The notes under the pieces: model-generated | Databases searched by the model: none | The model's input: only the letters and a program-made list of their open reading frames with translations | What the model was told of the DNA's origin: nothing | Program-made: the position numbers and the translations under genes | Shown here: positions 1 to 8,824 of the stretch, one piece after another | Numbering within the stretch: position 1 is the stretch's first letter | Layout of the letters: the number at the start of each line of letters is the position of its first letter | Assembly: GCA_037045435.1 (NCBI GenBank) | Contig: JBAOID010000005.1 | Span: 1-54,173 of the forward strand | Origin: CBDUEF01 sp018063485 | GTDB taxonomy: Bacteria; Pseudomonadota; Alphaproteobacteria; Rhodobacterales; Rhodobacteraceae | Direction: 5' to 3' | Length of the DNA stretch: 54,173 nt

Positions 1-543
1 GATCGCGGTCAGGCCATTATAGCGGGCCACGATCCAGTTCGGCGCATCAGAGGGGACGGCGGCGTCGATATTGGCCTGAAACGAGGCGAAGATCTTGGCC
101 GAACGGGAGGCATCCACCATCGGCACGGTGTCGGACGCAACCGCTTTATCATAGACCAGAAAGGCCACACCGACCAACAGCACCCCGCGCGCCACGCCAA
201 ACAGAAAGCCAAGCCCCTGATCAATGCCGCCAAGGGCCGAGCGTTGTACAACGGACGAAAACAGCGGCGTGAACAGCGAGGCGACAATCAGACCGACGGC
301 AAAGACCAAGGCAAAGGCCCCGATGATGGAAAGCTCGCAGCTATCAGCCAGAAACTTGCCGACCATCGGCAATTCCTTGACCAGGGGCTGCACCGAGGGG
401 GCGAAGATATAGGCCAGAAAGGCCGCGCCAACCCAGCCCGCGATTGCCATCGCCTCGCGCACAAAGCCGCGAGAATAGGCAAGGATTGCCGACAGTACGA
501 TGATTACGGCCACGCCGCCATCAACAAGGGTAAAACCTTCCAT
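1..543 (-). CDS. cvpA: CvpA family membrane protein (3' end cut by window edge)
   Basis: The minus strand reads open from an ATG at 543 to the window edge: 181 codons with no stop, so the C-terminus is missing. The product begins MEGFTLVDGGVAVIIV and has about four hydrophobic segments (roughly residues 8-25, 30-48, 65-85 and 105-122), the usual CvpA/colicin V production layout of an integral inner-membrane protein of about 160-190 residues. CvpA proteins are linked to colicin V secretion and envelope homeostasis, but their molecular function is not settled. The gene follows radA on the same strand with a 20-nt gap, so the two are probably cotranscribed. Family assignment rests on the hydrophobic pattern and context. 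Confidence 0.82.
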   Translation of the reverse strand, partial: MEGFTLVDGGVAVIIVLSAILAYSRGFVREAMAIAGWVGAAFLAYIFAPSVQPLVKELPMVGKFLADSCELSIIGAFALVFAVGLIVASLFTPLFSSVVQRSALGGIDQGLGFLFGVARGVLLVGVAFLVYDKAVASDTVPMVDASRSAKIFASFQANIDAAVPSDAPNWIVARYNGLTAI

Positions 544-563
544 CCGTCGCTCTCCCTGGGGCC

Positions 564-1922
564 TTAGCCTGCCCCGAACATTTCACCGACAAAGGCCGTC
601 AGATCGGCCATTTGCCGCACCTTCATACCTTCGGCATTGCCCAGTTTCGAGTGGCTGGGCGCGATAGCCTGTGAGAAACCAAGTTTTGCGGCTTCTTTCA
701 ACCTGTTTTCGGTCTGACCTACCGGGCGAAGCGCCCCTGACAGGCTTATTTCCCCGAATAAGACTGTTTCCGCCGGAATTGCCACGTCTTCTCGGGCCGA
801 AAGAATTGCTGCGGCCACCGCCAGATCGGCGGCGGGCTCGGTGACGCGCATCCCGCCTGCGACGTTCAGGAACACATCCAGCCCCGCAAAGGGGATGCCG
901 CAACGCGCCTCAAGCACGGCCAGAATTGTCGAAAGCCGGCCTGAGTCGAGGCCGACAACGGTGCGGCGCGGAGTGCCAAGTGGCGAGGGGGCCACCAGGG
1001 CCTGAATCTCGGTCAGCACCGGCCTTGTGCCTTCGATGCCCGCGAATACCGCCGAGCCGGGGGTGGGTTTGCCGCGCTCGGACAAAAACAGCGCCGAGGG
1101 GTTCAGCACCTGTTGCAGGCCCATGCCGGTCATCTCGAACACGCCGATCTCATCCGCCGGCCCAAAGCGGTTCTTTACCGCGCGCAGGATGCGAAATTGA
1201 TGGCCGCGCTCGCCTTCGAAATACAGCACAGTGTCAACCATATGTTCGACCACGCGCGGGCCCGCGATTTGCCCGTCTTTGGTGACGTGGCCGACAAGGA
1301 TAATCGCCACGCCGCGGCGTTTGGCAAAGGTGACGAGTTCATGACAGGCGGCGCGTACCTGCGAAACCGAGCCGGGGGAGGAATCAACGGTATCGAGCCA
1401 CATGGTCTGGATTGAGTCGATGATCGCAAGACCCGGACGTTCGGTATCGAGCGTGGTCAGAATGTCGCGCAGGTTGGTTTCGGCCCCCAAAGCGACGGGG
1501 GCGTCGGTAAGGCCCAAACGCTGGGCGCGCATTTGCACCTGCGCTACGGCCTCCTCGCCCGAGATATAGAGGCATTTAACGCCCTGTTGGGCGAAAGAGG
1601 CGGCGGCTTGCAGCAGAAGGGTGGATTTGCCGATGCCGGGATCGCCGCCAACCAGAATGGCCGAGGCTGGCACAAGGCCGCCGCCCAAAACGCGGTCAAG
1701 TTCGTCAATGCCGGATGAGGCGCGGGGCGGGGATTCGGCTTGGGTTGCAAGATCGGTGAGGTGGATCGAGCGGCCCTTGCCACCCAGAGCCTTGGGGCCA
1801 GCCGACAGGGGGGCCTCTTCGATCAGCGTGTTCCACGCGCCGCAGCCTTCGCATTTGCCGATCCATTTGCGATGCGCGGCACCGCAGGCGGTGCAGGTGA
1901 ATTGAGGGGAGTTCTTGCTCAT
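564..1922 (-). CDS. radA: DNA repair protein RadA
   Basis: RadA is a RecA-like, DnaB-type branch-migration ATPase that helps process recombination intermediates. The 452-residue product shows the whole family signature. An N-terminal zinc finger uses C10, C13, C24 and C27. Walker A (GDPGIGKST) lies near residues 93-101, and the RadA-specific KNRFG motif is at about 250-254. A Lon-protease-like C-terminal domain follows. I chose the ATG at 1922 (MSKNSPQF) because the zinc finger normally begins about ten residues from the start. An upstream in-frame start would add nine residues. It sits between a PqiA-like gene (30-nt gap) and cvpA (20-nt gap), all on the minus strand. Confidence 0.96.
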   Translation of the reverse strand: MSKNSPQFTCTACGAAHRKWIGKCEGCGAWNTLIEEAPLSAGPKALGGKGRSIHLTDLATQAESPPRASSGIDELDRVLGGGLVPASAILVGGDPGIGKSTLLLQAAASFAQQGVKCLYISGEEAVAQVQMRAQRLGLTDAPVALGAETNLRDILTTLDTERPGLAIIDSIQTMWLDTVDSSPGSVSQVRAACHELVTFAKRRGVAIILVGHVTKDGQIAGPRVVEHMVDTVLYFEGERGHQFRILRAVKNRFGPADEIGVFEMTGMGLQQVLNPSALFLSERGKPTPGSAVFAGIEGTRPVLTEIQALVAPSPLGTPRRTVVGLDSGRLSTILAVLEARCGIPFAGLDVFLNVAGGMRVTEPAADLAVAAAILSAREDVAIPAETVLFGEISLSGALRPVGQTENRLKEAAKLGFSQAIAPSHSKLGNAEGMKVRQMADLTAFVGEMFGAG

Positions 1923-1952
1923 GGCCCTTGTTGCCTTGAACACGCGCAATCA

Positions 1953-2390
1953 TCAAGCGGGATGGTTCATTTGCCGCGTCGTCAGAGCGGAAATCACCAG
2001 GCTGGCAAGGATGCAGCCAGTGAAAAGATAGAGCCCCCAAGCGGTTTCCACGGTGATATAGCCGGTGCCTTTGACGATCACGATGTAAAGCGCCACCAGA
2101 AACATATCCGCCATCGCCAGCTTCCCGACCACATGCAGCGCAGGCAGGGTGCGCGGCGACATCAGGTGGAATTGCACGAGGGCAAGGCCAAGGGTTTTGG
2201 CAAAGGGCGCGAAGATGGCGAAAAACGTGACCAGCAGCGCAAGCCCTGCATCGGTGCCCCACAGTGATTGCAACCCGGTGATGACCGAGATTTCATCCAT
2301 GCCAAAGATCGGCAGCATGGCCGCGCGCATCAGGGGCGCGAACCACGCGATGGGAAACAGGATCAACAGGGCGAGATTGGCGTATTTCAT
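1953..2390 (-). CDS. Paraquat-inducible protein A (PqiA) family membrane protein
   Basis: A 145-residue polytopic protein with four predicted transmembrane helices (about residues 3-22, 48-72, 88-108 and 115-135). The order and residues (for example WAxLYxFTGCxLASL-like spacing in the last helix) fit a single PqiA domain. PqiA-family proteins accompany MCE/Pqi lipid-trafficking systems in the inner membrane. Here it is a stand-alone single-domain version, not the two-domain PqiA of enterobacteria. It lies 16 nt downstream of the coiled-coil membrane protein gene and 30 nt upstream of radA. The link to the nearby mlaF/mlaE genes is only positional. Confidence 0.75.
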   Translation of the reverse strand: MKYANLALLILFPIAWFAPLMRAAMLPIFGMDEISVITGLQSLWGTDAGLALLVTFFAIFAPFAKTLGLALVQFHLMSPRTLPALHVVGKLAMADMFLVALYIVIVKGTGYITVETAWGLYLFTGCILASLVISALTTRQMNHPA

Positions 2391-2406
2391 GCCCGCAGGT
2401 TGCGCC

Positions 2407-3198
2407 TTAGTCTTGCAGCGTCAAGCTCTGTTTGCCGGGCTTGGGCATGTTGACGACCTTGGCGTCGCGCACCTCTTCCATGTCGAAATCATAGCCGAGG
2501 GTGGGCAGGATTTCTTTGAGGTCAGCCTCAAGCCGTTTGATCTGGATTTGGGCCTGCCGCTCTTCGGCCTCGATATCGGTGAGCCAGCGGCGCAGTTCAT
2601 CGCAGGTGTGCCGCGCGAGGGTGAGGCGGTCGGTAAGGGCCTGGACCTCTTCTTGCCGCTGTTTAAGGAAGATTTTGGCGCGATTGACCTTTTCATCGGA
2701 ATAGGCGCGGGCGAGGTCACGGGTTTCCTGGCTCATCTGGGCGGCAAGTTGCAAAAGTTCCGGCTCCAGGTGCTGAAAATCGGGATGGCTGCGCAATCGT
2801 TCCATCCGGGCGCGCATCGAATCGAATTCCGACGACAGCGCAAATACCCCGGCGCGGTCGGCGGCATGGGCCATGCGGTAGGCATGGCTGACATCCTCCA
2901 TCCCCATGGCAAAGCTGCGGTGGCTGCGTTCAAGGCGCGACATGCGCAGATTTGCGGGCAGGTAGATGACGAGAAGGACAAGCAGGGCGTTGAGGCCAAG
3001 CTGCAACCACATTCCGGCCTGTGGCAAGGCCTGACCACCGAAGAAAAGCGCGATTTGCGGCCAAGGGATAAGGCCAAAGGCGGCGGCCAGCGAGGCCATC
3101 GTCAGACCCGTGGCAAGTATCACCAGCAAAGCCTGCGCCAAGGCATGCAGAGTTTCCTGCAAAGCGCGCAGTCCGTGCGCCAGTTTCACAAACATCAC
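2407..3198 (-). CDS. Conserved hypothetical membrane protein with long coiled coil
   Basis: A 263-residue protein I cannot assign to a characterised family. Two hydrophobic helices near the N-terminus (about 18-42 and 66-84) are followed by a soluble, charged region (about 90-250). That region is rich in Glu, Arg, Leu and Gln with heptad-like spacing, so it is probably a coiled coil facing the cytoplasm. Similar proteins are common in Rhodobacterales and are sometimes labelled DNA repair protein; nothing in the sequence supports that label. The start is the first Met of MMFVKLAHG. The 196 nt upstream (3199-3394) hold no gene and probably contain the promoter for this gene, the PqiA-like gene and radA. 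Confidence 0.7.
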   Translation of the reverse strand: MMFVKLAHGLRALQETLHALAQALLVILATGLTMASLAAAFGLIPWPQIALFFGGQALPQAGMWLQLGLNALLVLLVIYLPANLRMSRLERSHRSFAMGMEDVSHAYRMAHAADRAGVFALSSEFDSMRARMERLRSHPDFQHLEPELLQLAAQMSQETRDLARAYSDEKVNRAKIFLKQRQEEVQALTDRLTLARHTCDELRRWLTDIEAEERQAQIQIKRLEADLKEILPTLGYDFDMEEVRDAKVVNMPKPGKQSLTLQD

Positions 3199-3394
3199 AC
3201 ATCCCCTTGCGCAGCCCGTTCCGAGCAGCGGTCTTTTCGCAGCAGTTCGATAAGGAACGTGAATTGCGAAGAAGATTGCAACAGAATTTGGCCATGTGCC
3301 CGATATACGGGGACAAAATGCCGGGGATAACTTGGGTTGTTTCCGCTACGGAAACAATGACGCAACTTAGGGACGAAAGTTCTGGGTGCGGCGG

Positions 3395-4033
3395 CTAAAG
3401 CGGGGGAATCGCACCACCGCCTGCATCGGCGCGGTGTGAGGAAATCAGGGTGAGCCATGAGGCGAGAAACCGACGCTCTCCGGGCAGGAAAATCTGTTCC
3501 AGATTGGTGCCTTGCGGCGCGCCATAAAGGCGGGTGCCGGGCAGGCGTTGGGCGTCGGGGCTGGTATCGCGGCCGTTCAACAATGCAACCGGGCGGCCTT
3601 TGCCACGGTAGCCCATCAGCACCACCTTGGGTCTGGCGACGATCATCTGGCCGCAATCGCTCCATTCCCTGGGGACGACGAGCAGGGTCTGGGCGGCGCT
3701 GGCAAGGGTGATTTTCTGGTTCAAGGCGTAGTGCGACAGCACCGGATAGGCGTCGATATCAAGCCACCAATTGGCGGCAAGCCCGTGCGGCGTGGGCGTT
3801 CCGGCGTGCATGAAGCGGATTATCGGGCGGCCATGCAGCAGCGACATTTCGGGATGCGAGAGGCCGCCGTTTTGCATGGCAAAGCCATCATTGGGGTCTT
3901 TTGCATAGGTCACCTGGTGACCCTGCGGCCCGGCTTGGGTGCCAGTGGGCTGCAAACCGCACGCCATGTCACGCCAATAGGCCAAACCCATGCCTTTGAA
4001 ACAGTGTGCGTTGTCAAGCGGCGGATCGGCCAT
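3395..4033 (-). CDS. Hypothetical protein
   Basis: An open frame of 212 codons beginning MADPPLDNAHCFKG. I do not recognise the family. There is no obvious signal peptide, membrane helix or nucleotide-binding motif. The sequence is rich in Gly, Pro, His and Trp and looks like a compact soluble domain. I prefer the ATG at 4033 because an AAAGG-type ribosome site lies just upstream; two upstream in-frame starts would add up to 19 residues. It follows mlaF on the same strand after 69 nt and may be the last gene of the alr-mlaE-mlaF transcript. No coding ORF competes on the other strand. Confidence 0.6.
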   Translation of the reverse strand: MADPPLDNAHCFKGMGLAYWRDMACGLQPTGTQAGPQGHQVTYAKDPNDGFAMQNGGLSHPEMSLLHGRPIIRFMHAGTPTPHGLAANWWLDIDAYPVLSHYALNQKITLASAAQTLLVVPREWSDCGQMIVARPKVVLMGYRGKGRPVALLNGRDTSPDAQRLPGTRLYGAPQGTNLEQIFLPGERRFLASWLTLISSHRADAGGGAIPPL

Positions 4034-4102
4034 AACACGCCTTTGAATCGTGAATAAAGGCGAGTTTAGCCCCATTCGGGGATGGCGCAACCCTTTTTGG
4101 CC

Positions 4103-4849
4103 CTAGCGCACGCCTTCGATGGGACCAGTGGCGCGCCCATGGATGAACTGTTGGACGTAAGGGTCTGATGTAGTGTCCATTTCCGTGACAGGGCCGGTCC
4201 ATTGGATTATGCCGTTGTGCAGCATCGCCACCCGGTCGGCGATGGCGCGTACCGAGGACATATCATGGGTGATCGCCATGGCGGTGGCCCCCATCTCGAC
4301 AACGATTTCACGGATCAACTCGTTGATAACCCCAGACATGATCGGATCAAGTCCGGTGGTGGGTTCATCAAAAAAGATGATCTCGGGCTCGGCGGCAATG
4401 GCGCGGGCAAGGCCCACGCGTTTTTGCATGCCGCCCGATAATTCGGCAGGGAACATATCGGCGGTTTCGGGTGTCAGACCAACGCGGCGCAGCTTTTCGA
4501 TGGCGATCTCGCGGGCCTGCGATTTGGGGCGCTTGCCAGATCCACGCAGCAGCCGGAACGCGACATTCTCCCAGACCTTCAGGCTGTCAAACAACGCGCC
4601 GCCCTGAAACAACATGCCGAACCGGGCCAGAAAGGCGTCGCGGTCAGCGTTTGCAACATCTTCACCGTCAAGCGCAATACGGCCGGAATCGGGTGTGACC
4701 AGCCCCAGAATGCACTTGAGCAGCACCGATTTGCCGGTGCCCGATCCGCCAATCACCACCATGCTTTTGCCGCGTGGAATCTCAAGGTTGATACCGCGCA
4801 ACACCTTGTTCTTGCCAAAGGTCTTGGTGACGTTGGAGAGTTCTATCAT
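4103..4849 (-). CDS. mlaF: Lipid-transport ABC ATPase (MlaF type)
   Basis: A 248-residue ABC ATPase with Walker A GGSGTGKS (about 34-41), signature LSGGMQKR, Walker B IIFFDEPTTGLDP and the switch His in ITHDMSS. The LSGGMQKRVGLARA form and close coupling to an MlaE-type permease mark it as the ATPase of an MCE/Mla phospholipid-transport system, which moves phospholipids between the inner and outer membranes. Its ATG overlaps the mlaE stop by 4 nt (ATGA), indicating translational coupling. The periplasmic partners mlaD and mlaC are not adjacent in this window. Confidence 0.92.
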   Translation of the reverse strand: MIELSNVTKTFGKNKVLRGINLEIPRGKSMVVIGGSGTGKSVLLKCILGLVTPDSGRIALDGEDVANADRDAFLARFGMLFQGGALFDSLKVWENVAFRLLRGSGKRPKSQAREIAIEKLRRVGLTPETADMFPAELSGGMQKRVGLARAIAAEPEIIFFDEPTTGLDPIMSGVINELIREIVVEMGATAMAITHDMSSVRAIADRVAMLHNGIIQWTGPVTEMDTTSDPYVQQFIHGRATGPIEGVR

Positions 4850-5628
4850 GTGCCGAACATCATCGACGTCAGGATGAAATTCGCGGCCAGAATCAGGATT
4901 GAGGCGGTGGCGACGGCGTTCTTCGTCGCTGTGCCCACACCCTGCGCGCCACGGCCCGAGTTCATGCCATAGTAACAGCCGATCAGCGTGGCGATAAAGC
5001 CAAACACCGCGCCCTTGATCAACGAGGATACTACATCGGGGGTTTCCAGAAAGTTTACCGTATTATGGATATAGCTGGCGCGGTTGAAGCCAAGCTGTTC
5101 AGTTGCCACCAGAAAACCGCCCATCACGCCGATGACATCGCCAATGCCGACCAGAATCGGCACGGTGATGAATCCGGCCAGCACGCGAGGCACCGTCAGA
5201 TATTTCATCGGATGGGTCGAGAGCGTAACAAGGGCGTCCAACTGCTCGGTCACCTTCATTGTCGCAATTTCGGCGGCAATGGAGGAGGTGACGCGGGCGG
5301 CGATCATCAGACCCACCAGCACCGGGCCCAGCTCGCGCACCATGCCAATGGCGACGATCTGCGGTACCACCGCCTCGGCCGAAAAGCGTTGGCCCCCGGC
5401 ATAGATTTGCAAGGCCAGAGCGCCGCCGGTAAAGATCGCGGTCAGGCCCACGACGGGCAGCGAATGCCAGCCAACCTGCATCAGCGCCGACAGCGCCTCA
5501 CGTCCATAGAACGGTGGGCGGAAGAGATGTGACAGCACTTGTCCGGCATAGATCATGATGCGCCCAAGACTGGCGAGGGCTGCCAGAACCGGGCGTCCAA
5601 GGGCGGCCAAGGGCAAAGTGAGGTTCAC
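4846..5628 (-). CDS. mlaE: Lipid-transport ABC permease (MlaE type)
   Basis: A 260-residue MlaE/permease-domain protein with five to six hydrophobic helices and the family-typical segments MVRELGPVLVGLMIAARVTSSIAAE and VIGxxxG. It forms the membrane channel of the Mla/MCE phospholipid transporter with MlaF. The start is GTG at 5628, overlapping the alr stop (GTGA). The N-terminus (MNLTLPLAALGRPVLAAL) precedes the first helix in the normal way. The order alr-mlaE-mlaF with 4-nt overlaps at both joins predicts one transcript linking peptidoglycan precursor supply and outer-membrane lipid transport. Confidence 0.92.
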   Translation of the reverse strand: MNLTLPLAALGRPVLAALASLGRIMIYAGQVLSHLFRPPFYGREALSALMQVGWHSLPVVGLTAIFTGGALALQIYAGGQRFSAEAVVPQIVAIGMVRELGPVLVGLMIAARVTSSIAAEIATMKVTEQLDALVTLSTHPMKYLTVPRVLAGFITVPILVGIGDVIGVMGGFLVATEQLGFNRASYIHNTVNFLETPDVVSSLIKGAVFGFIATLIGCYYGMNSGRGAQGVGTATKNAVATASILILAANFILTSMMFGT

Positions 5629-6674
5629 CGGTGCCCCTCAAGGTAGCGGCGGGTCAGGCGTGCGCCAAAGCGGGTCAGCACCTCATAGCCGATGGTGTCG
5701 GCGGCGTCGGCCAGATCGTCAATGCTTTGATCTGGGCCAAGAATATCCAGCCAATGCGGGGTATCTGGCAGGTGGGTGATGTCGACGGTGATTGTATCCA
5801 TCGACACCCGGCCAATCAGCGGGCAGGGTATCGACCCATCCCAAAGCACGGCGTTGTTTGACAGCATCCGGCCAAAGCCATCGGCATAACCGCCCGCCAG
5901 CGAGGCGACGGTGGACACGGTTTCGGCCTGCCAAGATGCGGCATAGCCGACGATTTCACCCGGCTGTACGACGCGGGTTTGAATCACCGGTAGCGACATG
6001 GTGACCACGCGCGCCCCCCCCTCATAGGGGCGGCCACCGTAAAGACCGATGCCGGGGCGGGTCAGATCGAAATGATAGCGCGGACCGAGCAGGATGCCGC
6101 CGGTGGCCGCAAGCGAGCGCGCAACGCCGGTGCCATCGGTCATTGCCAGAAAACTGGCAAGCTGGATGTCGTTCATCGCGTGATCAGGTTCATCGGCGCA
6201 GGCGAGGTGTGACATCAGAAGTTCTGGCCCGGCCTCAAGCACGAAGGGGGCGACGGCCTCCCATTCGGCCTCTTCCATGCCAAGCCGGTTCATGCCGGTA
6301 TCAAGCTGCACCCCAAAGCTGTGGCCGGGCAGCGATTCCAGATGGCGGGTGATTTGGTCAAGCGAGTTCAGGATCGGGGTCAGGTCAAGATCGGCGACCA
6401 TTTCGGTATCACCGGCCATATGGCCCGAGAGCACGCAGATTTGCGGGCCGGGGCCAAGGGCCTGGCGCACGGCGGCGCCTTCTTCGGCGGCAGCGACGAA
6501 AAAGCGCCGCGCGCCCGCTTCGGCAAGCGTGCGCGAGACGCGGGCAACGCCAAGTCCGTAGGCGTCGGCCTTGACCACGGCGGCGGTTTGCACGCCGGAT
6601 GCCGAGGCACGGTCAAGCGCACGCCAGTTGGCGGCGATGGCATCAAGATCAATGGTCAGCAATGCAGTAGACAT
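5625..6674 (-). CDS. alr: Alanine racemase
   Basis: A PLP-dependent enzyme that interconverts L- and D-alanine for peptidoglycan. The 349-residue product has the PLP lysine K35 in AVVKADAYGLG and the second catalytic residue Y244 in IVGYAASW. The Ala racemase C-terminal domain holds GRVSMDTITVD. I chose the ATG at 6674 (MSTALLTIDL) because the first beta strand and PLP motif then sit at normal positions. The frame stays open upstream for about 167 codons, but that extension is Arg/Pro/His-rich and noncoding in character. The 158 nt between this start and the divergent metal ATPase gene should hold both promoters. Confidence 0.96.
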   Translation of the reverse strand: MSTALLTIDLDAIAANWRALDRASASGVQTAAVVKADAYGLGVARVSRTLAEAGARRFFVAAAEEGAAVRQALGPGPQICVLSGHMAGDTEMVADLDLTPILNSLDQITRHLESLPGHSFGVQLDTGMNRLGMEEAEWEAVAPFVLEAGPELLMSHLACADEPDHAMNDIQLASFLAMTDGTGVARSLAATGGILLGPRYHFDLTRPGIGLYGGRPYEGGARVVTMSLPVIQTRVVQPGEIVGYAASWQAETVSTVASLAGGYADGFGRMLSNNAVLWDGSIPCPLIGRVSMDTITVDITHLPDTPHWLDILGPDQSIDDLADAADTIGYEVLTRFGARLTRRYLEGHR

Positions 6675-6832
6675 GAGTTGGGTTTTCAGCGGCCAAGCGT
6701 CTGGGGTCAAGTACAAAAGCAGGGCACGGGCAGGTGGATGCGAGGTTGCGCAGAAAATTCCCGGGTTTCGTGGGGTTGGGCGTTGCCAATGCTGTGAGGC
6801 GCGGACAGGATGGCGCAGGAGTGTGAGGGCAT

Positions 6833-8749
6833 ATGACAGATCGCGGGCATGATCATTCGGGCGAGCATGGCCATAGCGATGCAGGGCTGTGGTTGTCGCT
6901 GGCAACCATCGTGGGGCTCTGCGTGGCCTTGGTGCATCGGTACTGGATGCCTTTGCCGGAACCCGCGGATACTGTGGCTTTGAGCGTGATCTATCTTGCC
7001 GGTGGATTGCCTGCGGGCTGGCGGGCGCTGTCGGAGCTGTTCGGCAAGGGCAAGCTTGACATTGATCTGTTGATGGTGATTGCCGCCGTTGCGGCGGCGG
7101 CGGTGGGGGCGCCTTTGGAAGGCGGGGTGTTGCTGACGCTGTTTTCCATCTCGGGGTCGCTGGAGCATCGCGCAATGGGACGGGCGCAGGCAGCGGTTGA
7201 GGCGTTGATGGATTTGCGCCCCGAAAGCGCGCTGCGATTGGCGGCTGACGGCAGCACAGAGGCGGTGCCAGTGGCTGATGTTGCGGTGGGCGAGCGGTTG
7301 GTTCTGCGCCCCGGCGCGCGGGTGCCGGTGGATGGGCGGATCGTTGAGGGCATGGGCGAGGTCGATGAAAGCACCATCACCGGCGAATCCGAGCCGGTGC
7401 GCAAGGTCGCAGGCGCCTTGGTGCATGAGGCGACGGTGAACCTGCATTCGGTGCTGGTGATGGAGGTGCGCAATACGCTGGCAAGCAGCACCGTTGCGCG
7501 GATGATCACCCTGGTTACGCAGGCGCAGGCGATGAAAGCGCCATCCGAGCGGTTCTCGGAATGGTTTGGCCAGCGCTATACGATTGCGGTGTTGGTCGGA
7601 TCGGTGGCGGTGTTTGCCGGGCTGATGGCTTGGGGGCTCAGTTTTGATCTTGCACTTTACCGTTCCGCGACGGTTCTGGTGGCAGCAAGTCCTTGCGCCG
7701 TGGTGATCTCGGTTCCGGCGGCGATCCTGTCGGCACTGTCGGCTGCGGCACGAGGGGGCGTGTTGTTCAAGGGCGGGGCAGCGATTGAAACACTGGCCGA
7801 AGTACATGCCTATGCCTTTGACAAAACCGGTACTTTGACCACGGGTCAGGCCGAGGTGGTGGCGTTGGTGGCTTGCGCGGGCCAAGATGACCGCACGGTT
7901 CTGGCCACTTTGGCCGGGATCGAGGCGCAATCAGAGCATCACATCGCGGGGGCGGTGTTGCGCGCGGCCGAGAATGCCGGGGTGGTGCCGGGCAAGGTGG
8001 AGGAAACCCTGGCCTGGCCCTCGGAGGGAATCACCGCGCGTGATGATCAGGGCGCGCTTTGGGCTGGCAATGCGCGGATGGCCGAGCGGCAGGGTGCCGA
8101 TCTGGAGCAGGACGATCTGATTGCCTTGCAAGAAGGGTCGCGGACGCTGATCTATCTGGGGCGCGGCGCAAATATCCTGGGCGCGGTGGCGGTCGCAGAT
8201 GCGTTGCGCGCGACCGCGGCCGCCGGGATTTCCGAACTGCGCCGCGCGGGGGTGAGGGACATCTTGATGATGACCGGCGACCGGCGAGCGGTGGCAAGCC
8301 GGATTGCGGCTGAGTTGGGTCTGCGTGACCGCGAGGTTCATGCAGATCTGTTGCCCGAGGATAAGGTGAAACTGGTGGATGCAATGGCCGCAAAAGGCCG
8401 GGTGGCCTTTGTCGGTGATGGGGTGAATGACGCGGCGGCACTGGCGCGGGCCGATATTGGTATTGCGATGGGAGTTGCCGGGAGTGAAGTGGCGTTGCAG
8501 GCGGCTGATGTGGCGCTGTTATCGGAAGATCTGCGCAGGCTTGCGCTGGCACATCAGCTTGCGCGGCGCTGTGCCGGGATCATCCGGCAAAACCTGATCT
8601 TTGCGCTGGGCGCGATGGCGGTTCTGGTGGTGGGCGGGTTGTTTTTCGAGCTGCCTTTACCGCTTGCGGTGATCGGCCATGAGGGTGGCACGCTTTTGGT
8701 GGTGCTGAACGGGCTGCGGTTGTTGAATGATCCGATCCGGCGGATGTGA
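6833..8749 (+). CDS. P1B-type heavy-metal exporting ATPase, P1B-4 (CoaT/CtpD) subclass
   Basis: A 638-residue heavy-metal P-type ATPase. The phosphorylation motif DKTGT has its Asp at residue 330. TGES lies in the actuator domain, GDGVNDAAAL in the hinge, and an SE-HH-A type nucleotide-binding motif is present. The metal-site motifs are SPC in the helix before the P-domain and HEGGT followed by LNGLRLL in the last helix. SPC plus HEGGT is the hallmark of the P1B-4 subclass, whose members export Co2+, Fe2+ or Zn2+. There is no CxxC heavy-metal domain. The N-terminus instead has a short His-rich tail (five His within residues 6-14). ATG at 6833 follows GGAGTGAGGGC. No metalloregulator gene is adjacent. 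Confidence 0.93.
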   Translation: MTDRGHDHSGEHGHSDAGLWLSLATIVGLCVALVHRYWMPLPEPADTVALSVIYLAGGLPAGWRALSELFGKGKLDIDLLMVIAAVAAAAVGAPLEGGVLLTLFSISGSLEHRAMGRAQAAVEALMDLRPESALRLAADGSTEAVPVADVAVGERLVLRPGARVPVDGRIVEGMGEVDESTITGESEPVRKVAGALVHEATVNLHSVLVMEVRNTLASSTVARMITLVTQAQAMKAPSERFSEWFGQRYTIAVLVGSVAVFAGLMAWGLSFDLALYRSATVLVAASPCAVVISVPAAILSALSAAARGGVLFKGGAAIETLAEVHAYAFDKTGTLTTGQAEVVALVACAGQDDRTVLATLAGIEAQSEHHIAGAVLRAAENAGVVPGKVEETLAWPSEGITARDDQGALWAGNARMAERQGADLEQDDLIALQEGSRTLIYLGRGANILGAVAVADALRATAAAGISELRRAGVRDILMMTGDRRAVASRIAAELGLRDREVHADLLPEDKVKLVDAMAAKGRVAFVGDGVNDAAALARADIGIAMGVAGSEVALQAADVALLSEDLRRLALAHQLARRCAGIIRQNLIFALGAMAVLVVGGLFFELPLPLAVIGHEGGTLLVVLNGLRLLNDPIRRM

Positions 8750-8756
8750 AGCTTGG

Positions 8757-8791
8757 GCGGTCCTTTGGGGCATTGAGCCCCGCAGGACCGC
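8757..8791. terminator. Stem-loop between convergent metal ATPase and dnaB genes
   Basis: An 8-bp perfect outer stem, GCGGTCCT (8757-8764) with AGGACCGC (8784-8791), encloses an inner GGGG/CCCC stem. It lies 8 nt after the ATPase stop and 34 nt after the dnaB stop, so it could end transcription from both sides. There is no clear T-tract on either side, so Rho-independent action is uncertain. Confidence 0.45.
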
Positions 8792-8824
8792 GTTGCCACG
8801 GCACGCGGTGAGGTTTTGGTGCCT

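Noticed and set aside
2149..3330. A 393-codon plus-strand open frame
   Set aside because: It runs antisense across two well-supported minus-strand genes, has no family motif, and its composition is that of a high-GC shadow frame.
5625..7175. Long N-terminal extension of alanine racemase (516 codons)
   Set aside because: The added 167 residues are Arg/Pro/His-rich and unlike any domain. The family-typical start is the ATG at 6674.
6707..7930. A 407-codon minus-strand open frame rich in His, Arg and Gln
   Set aside because: It is the shadow of the metal ATPase gene, which has all P-type ATPase motifs on the plus strand.
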